DNA from: Conidiobolus incongruus B7586
Lineage: Eukaryota > Entomophthoromycota > Entomophthoromycetes > Entomophthorales > Conidiobolaceae
Direction of reading: 5' to 3'
DNA length: 19,734 bases
Assembly (NCBI GenBank): GCA_000697335.1
Contig: JNEM01012760.1
Coordinates: forward strand, 1 to 19,734
The notes under the pieces were generated by a model. It saw nothing but the letters and a program-made list of their open reading frames with translations. It was not told the origin of the DNA and searched no databases. Both the position numbers and the translations under genes were made by a program. Positions 10,129 through 19,414 of the stretch are shown here, one piece after another (the stretch's first letter is position 1; each line of letters begins with the position of its first letter).

Positions 10129-11761
10129 GATATTAGTAAATTCATTTAACCATATAATAATATTAAAATTTTGAATTTGGATCATTACCAAAATTGGATC
10201 TAATTTGACATAGAATATGTTTATAATAATTTGTTTATATTTGAATTTTGTGTGTAATTTTCAATGACAAAAATGATTAATCTCAAATACTACTTTTTAA
10301 AAGGATGATATCATCTAACAATCTTATTCCATTATAATAAAATATAATAATATCAAATAAACACTAATTCAAAATATATTTATTATTATCAATCTATTCT
10401 ACATAATTCAAATACCTAATTGAAAAATAATTGGATTATATTTTTCAAATTTTTGAAATTTAAGTTATTTAAATTCTAATTTTAGAAAATGAAAAATTTT
10501 ATAGCTACTTGATTAAGAGGAAGAAATGACATTTAGTAATACTTTAACTTATTTCAATTAATTGCAACATTACACTCAATCAAATTTCTTATCAAAATTC
10601 TCTTTTTCATTTATAATTGTGTACTGCCACACTATATACAAATTCTTGTTATATTCCCTAACTTAACATCTTTCCAAAAATTGATTATTACCACGATTCA
10701 ATTCAAATCTCTAAATTGCATAATAGCGTTGAAAATTTAGAAATTTATTGACAAGGGACTATTAACAGGATTTTAATATGTTCTCTAGGTTGCTGATTTG
10801 TGCAGTATTAAGTTTATGTTATATAAATAGCACCACTAGCGGATTTAGTGATGGGTTTGTATTAAGGATATTTCACAATATTATTTAGGGACAGTTTATA
10901 CAATTTTTAAATTATTAAAAATTGTAATTAATAAATTAAAATAAAAATTTTGAATATAATCTTGTTATATATTAATATAATATTAATTCCATTAATAAAT
11001 ATTTATTAATTGATTTGTTATTACTAGTTATTTCAACATTTTTAAAATTTGAATGTATCGAAATTCAAGTACAGCTATACTAGATTTTGATATCTAACAA
11101 AATTGCCACATTTCTACGTTGTTTGGCACAAATGTTAATTAGTCATTATAACTTAATTGTATTTAGGTAACTGAATAATGCTATATTTAATCGGGCCTTG
11201 TTAGCTATTAAGTGAAAATAATGATGATCATTGGTGAACTCTAAATGTTATTTAATAGGTTATGAAATAAGGTTATGAAAAATAAATTTTGAAACAAAAT
11301 TGATTAACAGAAAAAATTATTTTAAAATAAAAATCAATAATTTCCTTGGTTTTTTGTAATATATTTCCTAACTGTTGGAGGTTGCCTACACCTACTAAAA
11401 CCTTGTTAACTAATCTGATTGTTTTATTTCTTTTTCAATTATTGACATTGAAATATACAAATTGCTTCCTAATATAAAAAGTATTTCAATAGCCGAAAGC
11501 ACTTGAAAGCTTCTGCTTTCATATCTCAATAGTACTTTGGATGTGATAATACAGCTGATTTTATAAATTTAATAGTCTCTGAAAGCATTAGAGTTATAGA
11601 TATTGGCGCTACTATAAATATTCAATGCACTTTGAATTGAGTAAAATGAATGTTATTTTATTATGTTTCTCTTTAAAAATTCACTATATATCATATTCCA
11701 CATTGTAATCTCCTATGGTAATAATAGTTCAAGGAAGGTGTATAGAATTAGTATCAATGAT
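10129..11761. other. AT-rich spacer with minor coding-like scraps
   Basis: The left part should carry the tyrosinase 2 promoter; a TTGGATC direct repeat (about 10177 and 10193) and TTATAAACA on the minus strand lie there, but no site is convincing. A short frame at 10778-10888 is listed separately. Around 11340-11650 on the plus strand, short patches resemble leucine-rich repeat text (LPNIKSISIAES; LIVSESIRVIDIGAT) in different frames, too short to call. An inverted repeat, GAAAGC with GCTTTC, spans about 11496-11521. Confidence 0.5.
10778..10888 (+). CDS. Short frame with signal-peptide-like start
   Basis: A 36-codon frame beginning MFSRLLICAVLSLCYINSTT, which reads like a secretion signal of about 18 residues, then about 18 more residues before TAG. 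A GTATTA string inside it (after TTT at about 10859) matches the intron 1 donor of the Get2-like gene, so it could be the first exon of a secreted-protein gene. I could not find a convincing continuation in the AT-rich DNA downstream. It may be a gene relic or chance. Its unusual feature is G+C-richer codons within a poor region. Confidence 0.2.
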   Translation: MFSRLLICAVLSLCYINSTTSGFSDGFVLRIFHNII

Positions 11762-12552
11762 TCAGATAATTTTTGATATTTTCAATTGAAAAAGTAGCAA
11801 ATATGTATTTTTAAATTTCACTTGTAACATTGTTTTCTGATAAGATAATGATGTATATGGCAGACACCAGCCTTTATCAATAGCAATAATTTTTTTATAA
11901 CCTAAGATCGGATCTATATTTTTAGTTTGTCCATTTTTTAACCTAATATCACAATGATATTTATAAGAAGTCTTTGTATTATAAACTCTTAGTTTTTGAA
12001 TTTAGATGAAAAGACCAAATAAAAACTTAGATTAATTCATATGAGAAAAATACTAACTTTTTTATGACTTTGTGCCGTTTAAAAATATTTTGAAGCGATT
12101 GATGATTTCATCTAACTCTTTGCTTGTTTTTAATATCATATTACTCTTTATTAACCATTTAGATTCAGCAATATATATTACTAAGGAAAATGGTTATTCC
12201 TTTCGTGTTTTACCAAATTACTTTATACTATAATCACTAGTTTAATTAAAAATAATAAGTTTTATATTTTAATTTGATAAATATTATTCATCATTCAATT
12301 TATCAAAAAAGAATGCATACTTTAAATATATTGAAGCCCAATAATAATATTAATTAAATTTAAAACTGAAAATTGTATAAAACAATTTATATACTTTGTT
12401 CTAGACAATAAGGCTGTTATCAGAATATTCAGTTACTGACTCTTAAAACTCTTATTTTTATAACTTAGTTCTCCTGAACAAATTAAGTGATAGTTTGATT
12501 CAATACATTCATATACTTCAAGTAGTATTAAAAATTTAAAAATTAATTTATA
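11762..12552 (-). pseudogene. Broken secreted-protein gene, family not recognised
   Basis: Several minus-strand patches read like real protein, unlike the AT-rich text around them. From 5' to 3' these are a hydrophobic leader followed by ECIESNYHLICSGELSYKN (upstream end near 12552), a patch with LITALLSRTK, a patch with AESKWLIKSNMILKTSKEL, and a final open frame of 79 codons (11762-12001) with CDIRLKNGQTKNIDPILGYK and AIDKGWCLPYT. No start codon precedes the leader. I do not recognise the family. The leader and the cysteines suggest a secreted product. The gene looks broken, with perhaps four or so interruptions, though one or two of these could be short introns of the kind seen in its neighbours. 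I treat it as a fossil gene. Confidence 0.4.
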
Positions 12553-14183
12553 ATCCTATATTGCTTCTATACAGTATAATATACAAAAAATTCATTGTCT
12601 TTGTTTTAATACTATCTACGCTTGCAAATGGTGAGATAAAAATAATGTCAATAAAATAGAAATTTCGTATCCGATCGTTGATTAATATAGGCTGCTGACA
12701 TTAATAGCATTCTGAGTTATAATTAAAAAATATATTAAGTAGAAAATCAACAAGCTAATTGTATTAATTTTTAAAAAATTATATACTAGTAATTATTCAT
12801 TATTTTACCAATCAAATCAATATTTTAAAAGTATTTTATTTTACATATTTAAATTAAAATTCAGTTAACAATTGGTTAAAAGAACTGAATTAAAATTTTT
12901 ATAAAATCAATATAGAATTAAATTATTTAATCAGCTATTCAATATAAAACGTGACTAATATTCATTAGTAAAAGTGTTTAATAACCTAGTTTAATAGCGC
13001 AACCGACTCAACATTTGACAATAGTAATGAAATAATTTGAATTTACATTTAATTAAAATTATTTTATATCAATAGGTTGTATAGTGATTAATATGAAAAA
13101 AATGTTATTTAATAACAATATCGTTAATTTAGTCAAATAGTGACTAATAATAACTGAGAATTAATAATGATATTCAAAATAGAAAAAGAGTAAACATATT
13201 TACTTTTGAAATCAAATCAAATCAATTTTTACCTTAAATTATAAACACTGGTAGTGTTGTGTTTTATATTAAGTTTTATAAATAAAGATCGTAGTTAGAA
13301 AAGTACTCAAAATATGATTTAGTAAATTATTTATTAATCCTGCTCTTTAACGTATCGGGACTGTAGGTTTGAAAACTTACTGTTGGGTTTAAATAATTGA
13401 ATCAATGAATGATATGGGATTTGGATAAAATCTAATAAAGAAAATAAAGAGAACAAAGAGTATCCTTCAATTATATACTGACAAAGCCAGCTTAAAATAG
13501 AAATAATATTGGTTTAGCTATCAAACTGGAACAGATGATTAATTTTGAAATACAACAGTAGTATAAATAGTATTATACAATTTCAAAAATCATTGAGTAT
13601 TGAAAACATAAAATATTAATTGGTTCTAAGTCTACATCTTTAACTTTATTTAAATCGATAGCTTGATGTCATTCTGATAATATTGATACCTAGTAATTGA
13701 AATTTGGATAGAAATATTATCACAATTTATATGCTTTAAAAGGTGTCACCAATTTCATATATTTTTAAAAAAGACTACAATTTGTATTGTTTTTAAAATA
13801 CGTATATATTTATATATATAATTTAATATTGTACTTAAGTAAATAATCACAATTGAGTATTAATTCTAAATAATTAATAATGAATTTAGGTTTAATATTC
13901 AATGAAAAAGGTTATATCATTACTAATAAGATACTTTTGGATTCAAATATATATATATATATATAGATAAATAATATGATGATAATTTCATTCAACTTTA
14001 TTTAAAATTTTTGATTAATTCCTTTATACAATTCATTTAGATATGTTTTAACTATCAAATTTGTAGTTAAAATTTGGTTTCATATTTTTTTGTTCTATCT
14101 TTCACATTAATTAAATCTATAAAAAATTATTTCATGATGATCATATTATGATACTGTAGATGATTAAATAGGCTTTTAACCTG
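12553..14183. other. AT-rich spacer, no gene called
   Basis: No supported gene. At 12581-12660 on the plus strand a short frame reads KKFIVFVLILSTLANG, like a signal peptide, but it has no ATG and ends after a few more codons, so at most it is a relic. A hairpin at 13363-13380 is listed separately. A TA run lies at about 13950-13966. Confidence 0.5.
13363..13380. repeat. Short perfect hairpin
   Basis: GTAGGTT (13363-13369) pairs with AACTTAC (13374-13380), 7 bp with one G-U pair, around the loop TGAA. The surrounding 13340-13400 is somewhat G+C richer than average (TATCGGGACTG before it, TGTTGGG after). It is not a tRNA: no acceptor stem or T arm closes around it. Confidence 0.3.
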
Positions 14184-14375
14184 TCAAAAAGGGAGCTTAC
14201 TAATATCATTTTCATATCCCATAAAGTTAAACATAAAAGTTGAATACAGATTTAGAATTTCCAAGTCACTGGAATCATCTTTATCAAATATTCTTCTTAT
14301 TATTTCAATTGTATTCATAACTATTTCTAAATCACAATACAATATTATCAAATTTTTATATAGTATAAAATTCAT
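14184..14375 (-). CDS. Hypothetical small protein, divergent from arb1
   Basis: A 63-codon frame starting 63 bases from the Arb1 ATG on the opposite strand, so the two would share one short promoter region. It is hydrophobic at the N-terminus, then has a more protein-like stretch, EIIRRIFDKDDSSDLEILNL, ending GYENDISKLPF. A second Met at codon 20 (14318) is an equally good start. GTAAGC near its end (about 14200) could be a splice donor, making this a first exon. I do not recognise it. A chance frame or a relic is possible, since the flanks are plain AT-rich DNA. Confidence 0.3.
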   Translation of the reverse strand: MNFILYKNLIILYCDLEIVMNTIEIIRRIFDKDDSSDLEILNLYSTFMFNFMGYENDISKLPF

Positions 14376-14438
14376 ATTGAGTAATAATACTTTTATATTA
14401 AACCAAATTCAATTTCACAAATTTCGACTTTAGATTCT

Positions 14439-15536
14439 ATGAAAATTATAAAACGAGAACCTGATAAATTATCCAAAAACAATAATGGGTCAGGGAATAA
14501 ATATCCTAATAACGAAATCAAAACCTCAATAAATTTAACTGAGGATGACGATACTTTTACGGAAGTTGATTTTGATCCTAACGATCCTTATAAAAGGTAA
14601 TATAACAATATTTTATATCTATTACTTCGCATTAGTAATTGTATTAGTGATTATTCATTCACATTTCGAATACATTATGCCATTGAACAATTTCGCAAGA
14701 AAACCCGTCTAACTAGTGAAGAGAATACGCTATTCCAACTGTACCTAACTCACGGTGGAGTTGACACCAAAGCAAAAGCCATAACCAAAGAAAAACGGGT
14801 TGATTCTAATACCAAAGAAGAAGTAGAAATTGAGATCATGATTGATTCTGACCCCCGACCTGTCGATTTTCATTATTCAGTACACAATTTTTTCTTAATT
14901 GTAATGGTACAAAATCCCCATTTTACAAAGAGAATTTATTACGAATTGGCAGGCCCCACAGTTGCAAGGTTCTTAGAATATTTATTGAAAAATGACGTTT
15001 GTTCTGAGTATGATCAAGATATTAGAGAAGCTTTAGAACTCTGTGGTAGAGTTTCCAAAGAGTTATTAACCTTGAAGGATTTAAGTTACAAATTGCCGGA
15101 TTGTGTGAATAAGAGTTATAGTTTGTTGTTTGATGGATCTTGGTCTTTCATGATGGACGATGCTAATGCTCTCGGCACTAGTGGTTGGATTTCGGACCCA
15201 ACTGCCTTGGAAAGGACTCTGGGTTTTAGATTAGATGTTGCTCAGGAGATTATCGATTATAATACTAAAAAGCATTTGAGACTTGAAAAGAAATTATTAT
15301 TGAAAATGCGTATTATATCAATCGACAAAGAACACTCTAGAATTTGTATGGAAGAACGTTGCGAAGATTACGAACCTTTAATTTTCTACATACAAGTTGA
15401 TAAAGAACTATTGGATCTAAACATGAAAGATTTCATTCTAGATGGTGAATTTATACAATTGTCCGATGGTTCATGGTATTTGGACCAATTGTACTATGTA
15501 TTACCTCCTTTTACTTTTATTGATATTCCAGAATAG
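14439..15536 (+). CDS. arb1: Arb1-like Argonaute siRNA chaperone subunit
   Basis: Arb1 is, in fission yeast, part of the ARC complex that binds Argonaute with duplex siRNA before heterochromatin silencing. I read two exons: 14439-14596 and 14648-15536, joined across a 51 bp intron (donor GTAATA, acceptor TATTAG), giving 348 residues. An acceptor at 14635 (39 bp intron, 352 residues) keeps the same frame. Without splicing, TAA at 14598 stops the frame. After a polar N-terminus (1-45) come family hallmarks: FTFRIHYAIEQFRKKTRL (about 57-74), LFQLYLTHGGVDT (81-93), VDFHYSVHNFFL (125-136), RFLEYLLKNDVCSEYDQ (160-176), CGRVSKEL, then LP, N and SLLFDG (202-216). These match the Pfam Arb1 family (PF09692) from memory: YLxxGGvdT, FLnYLLhxDVCpEY, LFgG. 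The length fits the family. The C-terminal third is less conserved. The plus-strand ATG at 14838 is internal, not the start. Confidence 0.85.
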
Positions 15537-15569
15537 TTTTATATTTGACACATTATTCATTTATTAACT

Positions 15570-15575
15570 AATAAA
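15570..15575 (+). terminator. Polyadenylation signal of arb1
   Basis: AATAAA 34 bases past the TAG stop at 15534-15536, in the usual place for a fungal poly(A) signal. Confidence 0.45.
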
Positions 15576-15859
15576 ATATTAGTGAAGTTGCTTCAAGTCA
15601 ATTACAATAATCTAACCCTCAATTTTACTATATCACTAATATAAATTGAATGATATAACTCGACTATATTCTCATCACAATCATTTTTACTCACAATCCT
15701 ACAAATAATAATAATTATTTCAACTTAATTTCTATTTGATTATAATAATAAAATGAAAACTTAATGGATCTTATTAAAACCATTTAAATATAGATATAAA
15801 ATATTCAATGTTTTAAATGTTTATTTGAACTAGTTAAAATATTGATGATATTGAAACGT

Positions 15860-16195
15860 CTTGAAAAAGCCGTATCCAGAGAAGTTTAAATAAAACAGAG
15901 ATCTGGTGAATTCCAGGTAAGTGTTAGGGAGATAGGGGATTTTTTTGGTTTAAGTCAAATAGCTGGGAGGACCCAGATCGAGCTTTTCCTGCTGAGGATA
16001 GCTCTAATTCCAGATTTTATATAGTGTCAGTTGGGTAAGGTAATTCATGAGATTCTCCGGTGACTTGCATCATCGGTCAATTAAAAGATAGAGCGGGAGT
16101 AGATGGTATGCGAGGAGAAAATGACTTAAAATTAGGTTGATATAAAAATACTTGGGTAGAAGGGAATCACCTGGGTGGTGAAAATATTTTATAAT
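15860..16195. ncRNA. Candidate structured non-coding RNA
   Basis: The core of this island is about 40-47% G+C, against under 25% on both sides, yet every frame is broken by stops, so it is not an exon. It holds five clean hairpins in order: CTGG/CCAG (15903-15916), CTGGG AGGA CCCAG (15963-15976), GAGCT..TCCT GCTG AGGA..AGCTC (15980-16004), CCGGTGA/TCATCGG with one G-U (16057-16076) and TCACC TGGGT GGTGA (16167-16181). A consensus splice donor, CCAGGTAAGT, lies at 15913-15922 on plus. A T7 run follows at about 15951 on plus; TATATAAAA lies on minus at about 16015-16023. I compared it from memory with U1, U2, U4, U5, U6, U3, SRP, RNase P and RNase MRP RNAs and found no match. Strand is unknown. 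It sits between the converging ends of arb1 and the Get2-like gene, so a spliced antisense transcript is another reading. Confidence 0.4.
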
Positions 16196-16668
16196 GAATG
16201 TCAGTTTCATTAATTAAATAGGTTGAATCTAATAACCTGAACTAAAAATTGTATCAGACGCGATCAATAGTGTATTGCAGTATAATATTTGATTAATTAA
16301 TAAAAAATTAACGAAGATTAAATTTTATATTTTCAAATTTAATTAGAATTTTTAATAAATATTTATTAAAGATCGAATTTTCAATTTTTAATAAAAAAAT
16401 TATTCGTTAAGATGAATCTAATTCAATTGTGTAAAATTAATTATCCTAAATATTTACGAGTTTATATAGTAATGGAATGGGCGTATTCATATCAATAAGA
16501 TAATCATTTAATCATATTTAATACATTTTTAAAATTTAGACGTTGAAATATTATCGTTAAAACTGAATACAATTTATTTCAATATTAAAACATAAAAAAG
16601 AGAAAAACCTTAAACAGGTGCATGATTCAATCACCCTAATCACTTAACAAACCCTCAAAATTTCCAAA
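16196..16668. other. Spacer between convergent genes, nothing seen
   Basis: AT-rich DNA between the structured island and the 3' end of the Get2-like gene. It has several AT-only inverted repeats (for example TTTAATAAATATTTATTAAA near 16350) that are expected from composition. No frame or RNA gene is evident. Confidence 0.6.
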
Positions 16669-16674
16669 TTTATT
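16669..16674 (-). terminator. Polyadenylation signal of the Get2-like gene
   Basis: AATAAA on the minus strand, about 37 bases past the TAG stop at 16711-16713. Its presence supports the choice of final exon for that gene. Confidence 0.45.
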
Positions 16675-16710
16675 TTAGAGTATACAAGATATTGCTACAA
16701 AGATCGAAAA

Positions 16711-17944
16711 CTAATTCAATAGGGATACCATTACGGTTTGGAGAGTGATCAAATGACCTAAGAGAAATATAACTAGGGTGAAATCGTCCCACATGCCAGA
16801 AGCGATTCGCATTACGGTGCCAATATTTGACAAGATGTTGTTCAAGGGTGGTGGATAGTGCTGGAAGCGGGATCCTCTCTCATTCTATATGTAAGTTAGA
16901 AATATTGAATTATTGGGAGTTTGAGTAATATATTACTTTGTATTTGATCATTCTCACAGTTTGATTAATAATACTGAAAGTGAGAAGGAAGTAAAAAGGT
17001 TGCTAAACAATTTCAGAATTAACACTTGAAGATGTAATATAATAAATATTAGTTATTACCACTTGGGAAAATGACAAATATTTAACTAATCTTAAGTATT
17101 GAGGTACTTGATCATCTGCTAAATTTAATGCTGGTGAATCTGTAGTAGTGGCGTTATCCATAATAGCTGGAGCAACAAAAAGTAGGTATAAGACCAATAA
17201 AATGCCTACAATGAATTGAATAATATAATTAGACTGAGTTGGAGTTTGTACTCCTGCTGCAGGAGTATTGGATCCAGTAGTTGCTGAATTCATGCCATTC
17301 ATATTAAATAAATTATTAAAAGGTAGGTTGGTATCCGAGCGATCAATATTCTCTAAAAAACCGTCTAATTGTATAGGTTCTGTACTGCTGCCACTCGCTT
17401 GTTGCTGCTGCATTCTTTCAAAGAGCTGGCCCAGTTTTTCTAAACCTTCTAACCCAGTTGGTAAATGTGGTTTTGGTGAATTGGATTCGGTTGTATTGAG
17501 TTGTTGTAGATTGATATCTTGGATGGGTGTCATAGGACGTGAGTTAGATTGTTTAAGTTCTAAATCAAAAATTCATTTAAGATAAATCATAATTAAAAAA
17601 AACTAAAACGTAATAATACCATCCTCTTTTAAATTTAAATTATTATCCTCTTGCTCCACTGAACTCTGTTCAATAGGAATAATTCTCCTTCCTGAAGCTC
17701 TACCCCTTGAACCTCTCAAAGTTCTACGCTTAGCTAATCCATCACTCGATAGTGGCAATTGCTCATTCTCCATCGGGGGCGAGTTGGGAGATTCTACCTT
17801 CTTTAAATTTGGTGTCGAACTCAAAATCCTATTAATACGATCTTCTCCACTCCTCAAAATTCGCTGCTCTCTAGCTGTCTTTCGAGTTCGTAAATTGGAT
17901 TCCCGAAGTTGGGGACTTGGTGGTGGCGATTGTGTTGATGACAT
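16711..17944 (-). CDS. GET2: Get2/CAML-like tail-anchored protein insertase subunit
   Basis: I assemble four exons: 17944-17620, 17559-17060, 17002-16937 and 16884-16711, 354 residues. Introns are 60, 57 and 52 bp with donors GTATTA, GTAATA and GTAATA and acceptors TTTAG, TTTAG and ATATAG; the last has a CTAAC branch site. Phases agree at every join. Get2 with Get1 forms the ER membrane receptor for the Get3 chaperone that delivers tail-anchored proteins. The cytosolic N-terminus has the basic motif RKTAREQRILRSGEDRINRI (21-40), resembling the Arg-rich Get3-binding motif of Get2 and CAML (RERR...SRLxxI). A low-complexity Gln/Ser/Asn linker follows. Three membrane segments are about 220-240 (IIQFIVGILLVLYLLFV), 278-292 (FYFLLTFSIINQTV) and 329-353 (WDDFTLVIFLLGHLITL), as in the family, the third with its Asp just before the helix. 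Unspliced frames would end after one segment. Sequence conservation outside the motifs is low in this family. Confidence 0.75.
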
Positions 17945-19414
17945 TGTTTATTGTTATTGTAAATGTACTTATTTTACAGTGAATTGCTAAAATAATTTAA
18001 ACAATAATGATTTTTTGAATTATATATAATATTTAGTAGCTGAGTTTGAATTATTTATAATATTCAAGAATTAATAAGGATTAGAAACTAATATTTACCA
18101 AATAGCTTGTAATTTGAAGTGGAAACTTCTATGGGTTCAATTGGCAATAGACAAATTGAGTTAAATTCCCAAACTTGTGTCAATCTCTGGATTAAGTAGC
18201 CAATTGAACTAATTTTAATTGGAATTAGTCCAATAGCTCATGAGATATCAATGTTCAATTTATGATTGGTAACTGATTTCGTAATACTTCTCCTTTTCCT
18301 TCTCCCATCTCCAAAGGTGACTGACAAATTTTTTGGGACTGTCATGCCAAAGATTAAATATTTAACAAGGTTCGGCACTTAATTATTACATTCATTCATG
18401 CACTATACTATTTTCATTTAAGTGTCATTAAAATAAAACATTTACTAGAATCCTAATTTTAAATGGATTAATAGCTATTTTTTCCGATTGAATTTTTGCG
18501 CAAAATAGAAAGATTGAAAAGAATCTAACTTTAGTAAAAATGCTGAAGTGAGAATATCATTTAGAATGGATATTGAAATAATTCTGTAATATTATAACCG
18601 GATAATATAATAATTTAGTACATTAATACTTAATCAGTTCAAAATCTATAATTTTAATAATGACATAATAACTTTGTTTTGCTTGTTAAATTGAACACTA
18701 TGCGAACTTCATATTTTCAAAACAAACACTCCAATCCCACGAAAATCAGAATATACACATTGAAATATCAAATAAATAAAAAGGCGAATTGCTTATTCAT
18801 TTTTTTCAGATTATATCATATCATCACAATATTTTTAGTAATTATAAAATTTACAAAATTGATTATTTGATAATAAATACTAGATTAATTCACTAGCATA
18901 TTTTAGCATATTTTATAAATTTTCAAGTATATTTAATAAAATTTTTAATAAATTTCAATTGATAATGAAAAATATTTGGTATTGAGGTATAAAAACCCAT
19001 ACTATATCAATTTTATGATTTTTTTAAAAAATTTTGATTGAATGAATCTTTAAAGAATAGAATTGTTTGTCATATACAAACTCAAAAAATATATTAAATA
19101 TAATATAGACCTTAATCTGGGTTGAATGAAGTATAAAAGCTATTTATAAAATATATATATAAATTATGACAAAGATTTTAATAGGATTTTATAATTAATA
19201 AATAATATAAATTTAAGTTAATAAATAAAAATAGATTATTATTTTTAACTAATTAATAATTATTCTGTACTTAAGTGACTTTTTTCATTATTTAACTATT
19301 TGTAAAAAACTTACAACTGATATTGAATAATAGATTAGTATTTTTAATATGTTTAGATAAATATTTGATATATATATAAAATTTGTTTAATAATTATCAA
19401 AATTATATTATCCT
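17945..19414. other. Upstream spacer of the Get2-like gene
   Basis: This region should hold the Get2-like promoter. From about 18098 to 18345 the composition is richer, and the minus strand has a 35-residue frame (18238-18345) beginning MTVPKNLSVTFGDGRRKRRS and, downstream, an ATG-less open stretch with YLIQRLTQVWEFNS ending at TAG near 18099. I could not join them in frame or link them to the Get2-like start, so they may be a relic, an upstream ORF or a small gene. Bases 18400-19414 are AT-rich with nothing recognised; the 63-codon frame at 18679-18870 is Ile/Lys/Asn noise. Confidence 0.4.

Noticed and set aside
10129-10191. Upstream ATG for tyrosinase 2 at 10191
   Set aside because: It adds 21 AT-noise residues before the signal peptide; the paralogue begins exactly at the Met encoded at 10128.
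11340-11650. Leucine-rich-repeat gene remnant on the plus strand
   Set aside because: Short LRR-like patches occur in different frames, but none is long enough to separate from chance in Leu/Ile-rich AT DNA.
12581-12660. Signal-peptide-like frame on the plus strand (KKFIVFVLILSTLANG)
   Set aside because: It has no ATG and no continuation into a protein-like body; hydrophobic runs are common in AT-rich translation.
14838-15536. Arb1 as a 232-residue protein starting at the ATG at 14838
   Set aside because: The frame continues upstream with family-conserved text (LFQLYLTHGGVDT) and joins a first exon at 14439 in phase.
15915-15945. Telomerase RNA template (CCCTAAC on the minus strand)
   Set aside because: Only seven bases agree with a TTAGGG-type template, less than the 1.5 repeats a template needs, and the context shows no other telomerase RNA feature.
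15900-15960. U1 snRNA on the minus strand, from ACTTACCTGG at about 15911-15920
   Set aside because: Only the 5' splice-site complement matches. The following bases do not form U1 stem-loops I-III and no Sm site with the right placement is seen; on the plus strand it is simply a good splice donor.
17003-17533. Two separate small minus-strand genes (17603-17944 and 17003-17533) instead of one
   Set aside because: A 60 bp intron with standard borders joins them in phase, and splicing at 17059 adds the second and third membrane segments expected for Get2.
18679-18870. 63-codon plus-strand frame
   Set aside because: Its residues are mostly Ile, Lys, Asn, Thr and Phe with no motif, as AT-rich DNA gives by chance, and no regulatory context supports it.
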